A stretch of 9,763 nt of DNA from contig JAKAQU010000085.1 in assembly GCA_021819535.1 (NCBI GenBank), positions 1-9,763 on the forward strand. The letters are read 5' to 3'. Below are positions 1 through 5,928 of the stretch, piece by piece. The notes below the pieces were generated by a model, which had not been told where the DNA came from, made no database searches, and saw nothing but the letters and a program-made list of their open reading frames with translations. A program made the translations under genes and the position numbers. Position 1 is the stretch's first letter, and every line of letters starts with the position of its first letter. Source of the DNA: Pseudomonadota bacterium. GTDB taxonomy: Bacteria; Pseudomonadota; Alphaproteobacteria; Acetobacterales; Acetobacteraceae.

Positions 1-268
1 TAATAAATATTTTATAAAACATGCTATATTCTGTTATCTTTATAAATATCAACCTGATTTGATATTTATAAAGTTTTTTTTATCATATCGTTTCCGATCA
101 AAGCAAACCGATGCTGGAAATCAGCCAAACCCGATCGTTTCTTGGTTTCGAGACATTGACGCTGGCCCCGATCTTCCGCCGCCCGTGCGCGCGTGGCTCG
201 CTTCCACCCACACGCCGCGGTGTAAAGGAAGGAAAGTGGTTCTTTTTTGAAAAAAGAACCAAAAACTT
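1..268. other. Left-edge spacer without a convincing gene
   Basis: No reading frame here looks like a real protein. The frames that cross it are short and low-complexity, or run on antisense through the MFS gene. Composition changes sharply: about 1-110 is strongly AT-rich, while 111-230 has the GC-rich texture of the rest of the window. The AT-rich part holds a 15-bp inverted repeat followed by a T-run, and the right end holds a T/A hairpin; both are listed separately. I saw no tRNA, insertion-sequence terminal repeat or CRISPR unit. The AT-rich patch may be the tail of whatever lies to the left, for example a terminator or the edge of an acquired segment, but this cannot be decided from the window. 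Confidence 0.6.
38..81 (+). terminator. Perfect 15-bp inverted repeat followed by T8 (terminator-like)
   Basis: Positions 38-52 (CTTTATAAATATCAA) are the exact reverse complement of 59-73, with the 6-nt loop CCTGAT at 53-58. Eight T follow at 74-81. Stem, short loop and T-tract in this order on the plus strand are the layout of a Rho-independent terminator for a plus-strand gene that would end left of the window. The oddity is the stem, which has only three G:C pairs and is therefore weak for a terminator in a GC-rich genome. Alternatives are an operator for a dimeric regulator or the relic end of a mobile element. The structure is directly visible; its function is inferred. Confidence 0.4.
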
Positions 269-269
269 T
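233..269. repeat. T6/A6 hairpin repeat just downstream of the MFS gene
   Basis: Positions 237-248 (TGGTTCTTTTTT) are the exact reverse complement of 250-261, around a single G at 249. An outer AAAG/CTTT pair (233-236 and 266-269) extends the stem past a 4-nt A bulge. The element sits directly after the TAA of the minus-strand transporter (269-271), sharing its last outer base, where a transcription terminator would be expected. It lacks a clean stem plus U-tract order, so any terminator role is uncertain. From memory, near-identical TTCTTTTTT/AAAAAAGAA hairpins flanked by AAACTTT-type sequence are frequent between genes in Acetobacteraceae, which would make this a dispersed intergenic repeat. 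Only one copy occurs here. Confidence 0.5.
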
Positions 270-1672
270 TATTCGTTATTTTTTGCTGAGGCTTCACAAC
301 ATACGAAGGCCACCACGGCGCCGCCGAGTTGCACGATCCCGCCGAGGGCAAGTGCCATGCGAAAACCGGCCGCGCCGCCATGGAACAGGGCGAACACGCT
401 GCCGAGCAGCGCAACGCCAAGCGTCGCTCCCGCCATGCGCGCGACGTTGATCAGGGCCGATGCTGTGCCCGCGCGTTCATGACCGACGCTGCCGACCGCA
501 ACCCCATAGAGCGGCCCGGTATTGAGACCCATGCCGACACCAGCCAGCGCGAGCCCAATCTCCGCGAGAGCCATCGGCACCCCCGCCCTGGTCGCCGCGA
601 TGAGAAGGGATCCACCGCCGATCAGCCCAGTCCCGATCGTGATCATTGCTCTCGCCCCCAAACGCTCCGCCATCCCGCCAGATTGGGTCGAGACGACGAA
701 AAACGTGAGGGAAACCGAAAGCAATGCGAGGCCGGCATCATGCGGTGTCAGATGGTCTTCGGATTGCCAGACCAGCGGCAGCAGAAAAATCATGCTATAA
801 ATGCCAAAGGTCATCGCGGCGGTGGTGACTATCCCCCCGCTGAAGGCGCGAACCCTGAACAGTTCGAGGGGCACGAGCGCCGTACGGCCACGCCGGCGCT
901 CGGCGCCGAGAAATAGCGGCAGCGCGATGGCCGCGACAGACAGGCCCGCGATCGGAAGCCAGCCTCCGTGATGAGCCGCAATGGCGGCCAGCGCGATGCC
1001 ACCGAGGGCAAGCGCGCCGTACACCTGACCCTGCACATCGAGATGCCGGTCCTGCGGATTGGCGGATTCAGGGACGGCAATCTTCGCCAGCAAGAGCGCG
1101 GCGGAGGCCAGCGGAACCGCGAGCAGGAACACGCTCCGCCATCCGAAAGCCTCGATCATGGCGCCCCCCAGCGTTGGCCCGATCGCGAATGCCAGGCCAT
1201 TGCAGCTCGACCAAATGCCCAACGCCCGGCCGCGCGCCGCCGGCTCCGGCCAGACGACGCGAATGATCGCGAGCGAGGATGGCACCAGTAACGAAGCCGC
1301 CATCCCGGTGATGGCGCGGCCAGCGATCAATATCCCGACATTGGGGGCCCCGGCACAGATGAGCGACCCCGCGGCCATGACGATCGTCCCGATCATGAAC
1401 GCGAGCCGCCGCCCATAAAGATCGGCGACGAGCCCGCCGCTGAGAAGCAATATGGCATAGACGAGATTATAGGCGTCCAGCACCCATTGCAGCGGCGCGA
1501 CACCGGCGCGAAACGCATTGCCGATCGCGTTGGTCGAAAGATTGACGACCGAAGTATCGATCTGAGCGATCAACACCGCGAGGCACATGCCGATGAGCAC
1601 GAGAGGGCGGATCGCCTCACGCCGCGCGCAGCCCGTGTTGTCGAGAGCGACATTATCGAAACGATCAGCCAT
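269..1672 (-). CDS. MFS efflux transporter, DHA2 (EmrB/QacA) type, 14 membrane helices
   Basis: Inner-membrane major-facilitator protein of 467 residues, likely a proton-driven exporter of drugs or small organic toxins; the substrate cannot be told. Fourteen hydrophobic segments can be laid out, which is the DHA2 number. Family motifs are present (numbered from a GTG two codons upstream): the D1-like LAVLIAQIDTSVVN near 33-46 with an acidic residue in helix 1, motif A GGLVADLYGRR near 81-91, and motif C GLAFAIGPTLGG near 161-172 followed by W-R. Start choice: a GTG at 1678 overlaps the ribosome binding site, while the ATG at 1672 has GGAGG five nucleotides upstream, so ATG is taken. It is divergent from the WYL regulator, which probably controls it. 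No membrane-fusion (EmrA) partner or outer-membrane channel is in view. Confidence 0.88.
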   Translation of the reverse strand: MADRFDNVALDNTGCARREAIRPLVLIGMCLAVLIAQIDTSVVNLSTNAIGNAFRAGVAPLQWVLDAYNLVYAILLLSGGLVADLYGRRLAFMIGTIVMAAGSLICAGAPNVGILIAGRAITGMAASLLVPSSLAIIRVVWPEPAARGRALGIWSSCNGLAFAIGPTLGGAMIEAFGWRSVFLLAVPLASAALLLAKIAVPESANPQDRHLDVQGQVYGALALGGIALAAIAAHHGGWLPIAGLSVAAIALPLFLGAERRRGRTALVPLELFRVRAFSGGIVTTAAMTFGIYSMIFLLPLVWQSEDHLTPHDAGLALLSVSLTFFVVSTQSGGMAERLGARAMITIGTGLIGGGSLLIAATRAGVPMALAEIGLALAGVGMGLNTGPLYGVAVGSVGHERAGTASALINVARMAGATLGVALLGSVFALFHGGAAGFRMALALGGIVQLGGAVVAFVCCEASAKNNE

Positions 1673-1677
1673 ACTCA

Positions 1678-1683
1678 CCTCCC
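1678..1683 (-). promoter_or_regulatory. Ribosome binding site that decides the MFS start
   Basis: GGGAGG on the minus strand lies five nucleotides before the ATG at 1672. It overlaps the in-frame GTG at 1678, which therefore cannot be a normal start. This trims two residues from the longest frame. Confidence 0.75.
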
Positions 1684-1712
1684 ATGTCCTGGAGGCAGCT
1701 TAAAAGGCTACC

Positions 1713-1732
1713 ACTGACAGCGTTGTGTCAGT
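1713..1732. promoter_or_regulatory. Candidate operator: ACTGACA-N6-TGTCAGT
   Basis: A perfect inverted repeat with 7-bp arms (ACTGACA at 1713-1719, TGTCAGT at 1726-1732) and the spacer GCGTTG. It sits in the 89-bp gap between the divergent MFS and YafY/WYL genes, where promoter elements for both must lie. The size and symmetry suit a dimeric winged-helix repressor, and the adjacent regulator is the obvious candidate ligand. One protein bound here could repress the transporter and its own gene together. I could not place convincing -35/-10 pairs, so the exact overlap with a promoter is unknown. The repeat is seen; its role as operator is inferred. Confidence 0.55.
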
Positions 1733-1761
1733 AATGTGAGACCGCTTCGATCGAGGTTCTC

Positions 1762-2475
1762 ATGCCCCTGCGCCGCGCCGATCGCTTGTTCGACATCATC
1801 CAGCTTCTGCGCACGGCGAGCCGTCCGCTCACCGCGTCAGCCCTGGCTGTGGCGCTCGAAGTGACCACGCGCACGATCTACCGCGATGTCGCGGCCTTGC
1901 AAGCACGCAGGATTCCGATCGAGGGCGCCCCCGGCCTCGGCTATGTATTGCGGCGCGGCTTCGATCTGCCGCCACTCATGTTCACGCGGGAAGAGATCGA
2001 GGCAATCGCCGTCGCGACACGGCTTTTGCGGCGCACCGGGGATGTCGGGCTGCAGGACGCGGCGGCCCGCGTTCTTTCCAAGATCGAAGTCGCACTCCCC
2101 GAAACATTGCGATATGCCCTTGCAACACCAATCGCCTTCGTTTCAGTTCATGGCGCGCCAGCAGTGAGTGATCTTTCGGCCGTCCGCACCGCGATCCACG
2201 CGGAGCGCAAGCTCCACATCGATTACGCTGACGAGCGCAGGCAAACCACGTCACGCAAGATCTGGCCTTTCGCCCTGGCTTACTATGCCGAGGCAACGCT
2301 GATCGGCGCGTGGTGCGAATTGCGGGACGATTTTCGCCACTTCCGCGCCGATCGCGTTCAATCTCTGGCCGTGCTCAACGAAGGATTCCCGATCCCCGGC
2401 CGGACGCTGACAGCGAATTGGATAAAACGTTTCTCAAGCGACTTGGCGCCTGATGGCATCCTGGCCGTTCGCTGA
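1762..2475 (+). CDS. YafY-type transcriptional regulator, HTH plus WYL domain
   Basis: DNA-binding regulator of 237 residues. An N-terminal HTH_11/DeoR-like winged helix spans about 5-60: the opening RRADRLFDIIQLL and the recognition region VTTRTIYRDVAALQ near 34-47 are typical of YafY proteins. A hydrophobic linker follows, then a WYL domain about 143-210 containing IDYADERR, IWPFALAYY and ELRDDFRHFRADRV. The eponymous W-Y-L triplet is degenerate here (ATLIGAW). WYL domains of this class are thought to sense small ligands or nucleic acid; the effector is unknown. ATG at 1762 has GAGG five nucleotides upstream. The gene is transcribed away from the MFS exporter across a 20-bp palindromic site, a classic regulator-plus-efflux pair. 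Its end converges on the binding-protein gene with only 33 bp between, where I saw no clear terminator. Confidence 0.88.
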   Translation: MPLRRADRLFDIIQLLRTASRPLTASALAVALEVTTRTIYRDVAALQARRIPIEGAPGLGYVLRRGFDLPPLMFTREEIEAIAVATRLLRRTGDVGLQDAAARVLSKIEVALPETLRYALATPIAFVSVHGAPAVSDLSAVRTAIHAERKLHIDYADERRQTTSRKIWPFALAYYAEATLIGAWCELRDDFRHFRADRVQSLAVLNEGFPIPGRTLTANWIKRFSSDLAPDGILAVR

Positions 2476-2508
2476 TCGGCGCGGCACGTGTGGCGAAGAC
2501 GCGGCGCG

Positions 2509-3711
2509 TCAGGGCTGCACCAGCGGGCAATGGCCGTCCGCGAGCGGACGAAAGGCCTGATCGGCCGGAACCGTCGCCACCAGCTTGAAGAAATCCCAGT
2601 TGCCATGGCTTTCGGCTGGCGTCTTCGCCGCCATGAGATAGACCGGATGCATGACCCGGCCATCGGCGCGAATGACGCTTTCGCCAAAAAGCTTGTCCTG
2701 AGACGGTTTTTTCTTCATCTCCGCCACCACAGCTCGGCCATCGACGCTTTCGCCATTAAGGGCGGCAACCGCTTTGAGATAGGCGAGTGTGGCCGCATAA
2801 ACCCCTGCCTGCATGTCGTTCGGCATGATGTGCTGGGGGTGGCGCTCGCTGAAACGCTTGGCGAAAGCGCGGGTTTCCGGCGTCATGTCCCAATAGAAGG
2901 GCGTCACCGCGAGCAGACCTTGGGCATTGGCGAGGCCGATCGCCTCGATGATGTTGATATTGACGATCGGGCCCGCCATTTTCATCCTTTGCGTGAGGCC
3001 GAATTCATGCGCCTGCTTGATCGCCGTCGCGGTATCGCCGCCGGCATTGGCAAGACCGAGAACATCCGCCCCGGAATCTTGCGCCTTCAGAAGATAGCTC
3101 GAAAAATCGCTGGTGCCGAGCGGATGGCGGACTGATCCCATCACCTCGCCACCAGCGGCATGCACCGCTTCCGTCATCGAATTTTCGAGGTCATAGCCGA
3201 AAGTGTAGTCTGCGGTGAGGAAAAACCATTTCTTCCCGCCTTCCCCAACCACCGCGCGCCCGAGGGCATGACCGACCTCCCAGGTATCGAAGGTCCAATG
3301 GATGGTATTGGGCGAGCATTTTTCACCCGTGAGCAGCGCGGTGCCGGCGCCGGAGCCGATGAACACCTTGTTTTTTTCGCGCGCGAGACCGGCGACCGCA
3401 AGGGCGATCGCCGAATTCGGCACATCGAGCACCGCGTCCACCCTTTCGGTGTCGAACCAGCGCCGCGCGATCGCAAGCCCGATATCGGGCTTATTCTGAT
3501 GATCACCGGCGATGACCTCGATTTTTCGCCCGCCCACGCTGCCGCCGAAATCCTCGGCCGCCATCTCGGCGGCGATCACCGAGCCGCGGCCCTGATAATC
3601 GGCATAGACGCCCGAGAGATCGTTGAGAACGCCGAGCTTCAGCGGCTCCGCCGCGGCGGCGATTCCCGGGGCGATCAGCAAAGCGGCGAGCAAGTATAAA
3701 GATTTCATCAT
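2509..3711 (-). CDS. Periplasmic ABC substrate-binding protein, Leu/Ile/Val (Peripla_BP_6) type, possible aromatic-acid binder
   Basis: Exported solute-binding protein of 400 residues, normal for the family. Residues 1-21 form a signal peptide: a short basic start (MMK), a hydrophobic stretch, and an AAAA/EP cleavage region. The mature part opens with LKLGVLNDLSGVYADYQGRG, then DHQNKPDIGLAIARRW and DVPNSAIALAVAGLAREKNKVFIGSG, the usual course of type I periplasmic-binding folds. Family members bind branched amino acids, amides or aromatic acids. In Rhodopseudomonas palustris a protein of this class (CouP) beside the p-coumarate genes binds cinnamic-acid derivatives, which fits the neighbourhood here. 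GGGAGGT lies nine nucleotides before the ATG at 3711. The permease and ATPase genes are not adjacent, so it must work with a transporter encoded elsewhere. Ligand assignment rests on context only. Confidence 0.85.
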   Translation of the reverse strand: MMKSLYLLAALLIAPGIAAAAEPLKLGVLNDLSGVYADYQGRGSVIAAEMAAEDFGGSVGGRKIEVIAGDHQNKPDIGLAIARRWFDTERVDAVLDVPNSAIALAVAGLAREKNKVFIGSGAGTALLTGEKCSPNTIHWTFDTWEVGHALGRAVVGEGGKKWFFLTADYTFGYDLENSMTEAVHAAGGEVMGSVRHPLGTSDFSSYLLKAQDSGADVLGLANAGGDTATAIKQAHEFGLTQRMKMAGPIVNINIIEAIGLANAQGLLAVTPFYWDMTPETRAFAKRFSERHPQHIMPNDMQAGVYAATLAYLKAVAALNGESVDGRAVVAEMKKKPSQDKLFGESVIRADGRVMHPVYLMAAKTPAESHGNWDFFKLVATVPADQAFRPLADGHCPLVQP

Positions 3712-3786
3712 GATCGAAGCACCTCCCTTGTGCAGCCGGTTATTGGGCCAGTCGCCATCGCGCGACAGGTCGTGTATGGTGAACCT
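3712..3786. promoter_or_regulatory. Shared divergent control region of binding protein and MarR gene
   Basis: The 75-bp gap between two divergent genes must hold both promoters and is the natural place for MarR autoregulation. The best symmetric element I see is GTCGC (3751-3755) and GCGAC (3762-3766) around a 6-nt spacer, a short inverted repeat that could arise by chance in GC-rich DNA. No strong -35/-10 pair stands out on either strand. The label rests on gene layout, not on a recognised site. Confidence 0.4.
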
Positions 3787-4317
3787 ATGTCAGAGATCAT
3801 CGAAACGCCGGCATCCGGCGAGACCGAGGCCAGCGCGGCGAGACGCACGGCCGCTGGGTCCGAGATCGCTCTCGGACGGCTGCCCGAACATATTGGCTTC
3901 GTGCTGAGAATAGCGCAAATCGCGGTGTTCCAGGATTTCCACCGCGCCGTGGCGGCGCTCGATCTCCGCCCCGCGCAATATTCGGTGCTGATCGTGCTCC
4001 GTGAAAACCCCGGCGTCAGAGCAAGCCAGGTCGCGGAAGCACTCGGCATCAAACGCACCAATTTCGTCCCCTTGCTCGATGGGCTGGAGCGACGCGGGCT
4101 GACCACGCGCGAGCGGCTGGCGCGCGACCGGCGTGCCTTCGCGCTGTTCCTGACCGAGGCGGGCATGGCGCTGCTCGGCCGCGCGGAAGACGCGGTCGAC
4201 GCGCATGAGCGAAACCTTGCGGCCCTGCTCGGTGATGCTGGCAAAGCGACATTGCTCGATCTCCTTGCGCGGCTCACCGCGGCGAGCCGAGGGCCGCTCT
4301 CACCTCGTCCGGAATAG
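3787..4317 (+). CDS. MarR-family regulator, probable controller of the aromatic-acid cluster
   Basis: Winged-helix regulator of 176 residues. A variable N-terminal arm (1-33) precedes a dimerisation helix (GFVLRIAQIAVFQDFHRAVAAL), the LRPAQYSVLIVLRENPG segment, an HTH about 78-102 (ASQVAEALGIKRTNFVPLLDGLERRGL) and the wing with the conserved RDRRAFALFLTEAG near 113-126. It matches MarR proteins throughout. In R. palustris the MarR protein CouR represses p-coumarate genes and is released by p-coumaroyl-CoA; the gene company here suggests a similar job, but this is inference. Start: ATG 3787 is preferred over a GTG at 3730, which has no ribosome binding site and lies inside the divergent promoter region. 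The 3' end overlaps the convergent thioesterase gene by 44 bp. Confidence 0.88.
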   Translation: MSEIIETPASGETEASAARRTAAGSEIALGRLPEHIGFVLRIAQIAVFQDFHRAVAALDLRPAQYSVLIVLRENPGVRASQVAEALGIKRTNFVPLLDGLERRGLTTRERLARDRRAFALFLTEAGMALLGRAEDAVDAHERNLAALLGDAGKATLLDLLARLTAASRGPLSPRPE

Positions 4318-4699
4318 GGACGGATCGCAGACGATGCGGATCCTCCGCATCGCGCCGTGTCCAGACCCGTACTTCGTCGCCCTCGACCGCGAGCGTGTCG
4401 CCGTGAAATAGCGCATGGCTGATCTTGAAACTCGATCGCCCGAGCGCTTTGATGCGACTTTCGATGCGCGCTTGCATGCCGAAGCTGAGCGGCGCCAGAA
4501 AGCGAGCGCGAGCATCGACCATCGGGCAGCCGGCGATGCCGAAACGCGCCAGCAATTCCGGCTTGTAAAGCCCGAGGGCGGCCTGAAACAAAACCCAGGT
4601 CGCGGCATCGAACATCGCGAAATAGCGCGGATAGAACACGATGCCGGCCGGATCGCAGTCGCCCCATTCGATGAGGCGCTCGACAATGTTCGAAAACAT
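4274..4699 (-). CDS. Hotdog acyl-CoA thioesterase, 4-hydroxybenzoyl-CoA thioesterase type
   Basis: Cytosolic single-domain hotdog enzyme of 141 residues that hydrolyses an acyl-CoA to the free acid and CoA. The N-terminal WGDCDPAGIVFYPRYF (12-27) matches the motif of Pseudomonas 4-hydroxybenzoyl-CoA thioesterase (FGDCDPAGIV), whose second Asp is catalytic; that residue is Asp16 here. This is closer than the EDTDAGG form of YbgC-like proteins. As last gene of the operon it would release vanillate or 4-hydroxybenzoate from the CoA ester made by the thiolase. Start: a TTG at 4708 overlaps the thiolase stop but sits one nucleotide from GGAGG (4710-4714), too close. ATG 4699 has a 10-nt spacing and is preferred. 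The 3' end runs 44 bp into the opposing MarR gene. The exact aryl substrate is inferred. Confidence 0.85.
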   Translation of the reverse strand: MFSNIVERLIEWGDCDPAGIVFYPRYFAMFDAATWVLFQAALGLYKPELLARFGIAGCPMVDARARFLAPLSFGMQARIESRIKALGRSSFKISHALFHGDTLAVEGDEVRVWTRRDAEDPHRLRSVPIPDEVRAALGSPR

Positions 4700-4704
4700 A
4701 CGCG

Positions 4705-5928
4705 TCAAGCCTCCGTATTTTCGACCAGGAGGGCAATCCCCTGGCCGCCGCCGATGCAGGCCGAGGCGATGCCGAAGCGCCGCCCTGAGCGCCGCAACTC
4801 ACGGGCCAGGGTCAGCGTGAGCCGCAGCCCGGTTGCTGCCAGCGGGTGGCCGATCGCGATCGCGCCGCCATTGACGTTGAGCCGCGCCTCATCGAGGTCG
4901 AGGGCGCGGGCACAGGCGAGAACCTGCGCGCCGAAGGCTTCGTTGATTTCGACGCGATCGATCGCATCGAGGGTTAGCCCTGCCCGCACGAGCAGCGTCT
5001 CGATCGCCGAGACCGGGCCGATGCCCATGATCCCCGGCGCACAGCCGATCGCGACCCCGGCGACGAGGCGGGCGAGCGGCGGATGGGCCGCCGTATCCCG
5101 GCGCCCGATCACCGCCGCCGCCGCGCCATCGACGATCGCCGAGCTATTGCCGCCGGTCTGAACTCCGCCGAAGGCCGGCGGCAATTTTTCCAGAACGGCA
5201 AGCGGCGAGGGCCGCACATGCGTATCGGCGCTGATTTCGGCCGTGGATCGTGGCAGCCGGATGCCGCGATCGGCAAGACCGTCGCGGGCAAAAACCTCGC
5301 TGACGACGGGGACGATCTCGCCGGCGCGGAAATCGCTCGCGGCGATGGCGCGGGCAAAACTTTGGGCTGCGAAACGATCGACTTCTTCGCGCGAGATGCC
5401 GAAGCGCTCGGCCAAAGCCTCCGCGGTTTCGCCCATGGTCCGGCCAGGAGCGGGATCGAGCAGCGCCTCCCAGAGAAAATCCCTGAATTCCACTTGACCC
5501 AGGCGAAATCCATTGCGATGCGTATAGGCCGCGATCGGATTGCGGCTCATGCTCTCGGCGCCGACACAAAGGGCCGCCGCGATACCGCGATGGGTGATGG
5601 CGTCCGCGCCCTGCATCAACGCCTCGATCCCGGTGCCGCATACGCGCTGCACCAGATGTGCTGGAACCTCCTGCGGCAATCCGGCGTAAAGCCCGATATG
5701 GCGGGGTAGCATATAGGCATCGAAACTTGCCTGCGCGACCGATCCCGCGATCACGGTGCCGATCGCCGCCGGCTCGATCCCGGCGCGCCGGATCGCTTCT
5801 CGCGCCGCCTTGATGCCGAGATCGGTCGGCGAAACCAGAGCGAGTGCCCCGGTATAATCGACGAACGGCGTGCGCGCCCCATCGAACAGCCAGACATCGG
5901 GCCAGGAGGCGAAAAGACCTTGGCTCAT
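4705..5928 (-). CDS. Thiolase (acetyl-CoA acyltransferase family), probable beta-ketoacyl-CoA thiolase
   Basis: Cytosolic thiolase of 407 residues, full length. All catalytic elements are intact: nucleophile Cys97 in QRVCGTGIEAL, the NEAFG loop at 329-333, His361 in NGGAIAIGHPLAATG and Cys391 in SACIGGGQG. It cleaves a 3-ketoacyl-CoA with CoA to release acetyl-CoA, or runs in reverse. Its place between a feruloyl-CoA-synthetase-like ligase and an aryl-CoA thioesterase suggests it cleaves a hydroxyphenyl-beta-ketopropionyl-CoA to a hydroxybenzoyl-CoA. Caution: a thiolase (aat) also sits beside fcs and ech in Pseudomonas sp. HR199, where ferulate is degraded by the retro-aldol route, so position alone does not prove the role. 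The ATG overlaps the ligase stop by four bases (ATGA), showing tight translational coupling; GAGGA lies nine nucleotides upstream inside the ligase gene. Confidence 0.9.
   Translation of the reverse strand: MSQGLFASWPDVWLFDGARTPFVDYTGALALVSPTDLGIKAAREAIRRAGIEPAAIGTVIAGSVAQASFDAYMLPRHIGLYAGLPQEVPAHLVQRVCGTGIEALMQGADAITHRGIAAALCVGAESMSRNPIAAYTHRNGFRLGQVEFRDFLWEALLDPAPGRTMGETAEALAERFGISREEVDRFAAQSFARAIAASDFRAGEIVPVVSEVFARDGLADRGIRLPRSTAEISADTHVRPSPLAVLEKLPPAFGGVQTGGNSSAIVDGAAAAVIGRRDTAAHPPLARLVAGVAIGCAPGIMGIGPVSAIETLLVRAGLTLDAIDRVEINEAFGAQVLACARALDLDEARLNVNGGAIAIGHPLAATGLRLTLTLARELRRSGRRFGIASACIGGGQGIALLVENTEA

Noticed and set aside
111..482. Short plus-strand frames in the left spacer running into the MFS gene
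   Set aside because: They have low-complexity products, no ribosome binding site, and mostly overlap the transporter on the other strand.
2476..2508. Possible terminator between the convergent WYL-regulator and binding-protein genes
   Set aside because: The 33-bp gap is GC-rich but I could not find a clean stem-loop or T-tract.
2488..3135. Plus-strand open frame opposite the binding-protein gene
   Set aside because: It is antisense to a complete periplasmic-binding protein with a signal peptide and shows no family features of its own.
3708..4802. Minus-strand open frame of 364 codons spanning the MarR and thioesterase genes
   Set aside because: Its product is Arg/Ser-rich low-complexity sequence. 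It crosses two real genes in the wrong frame.
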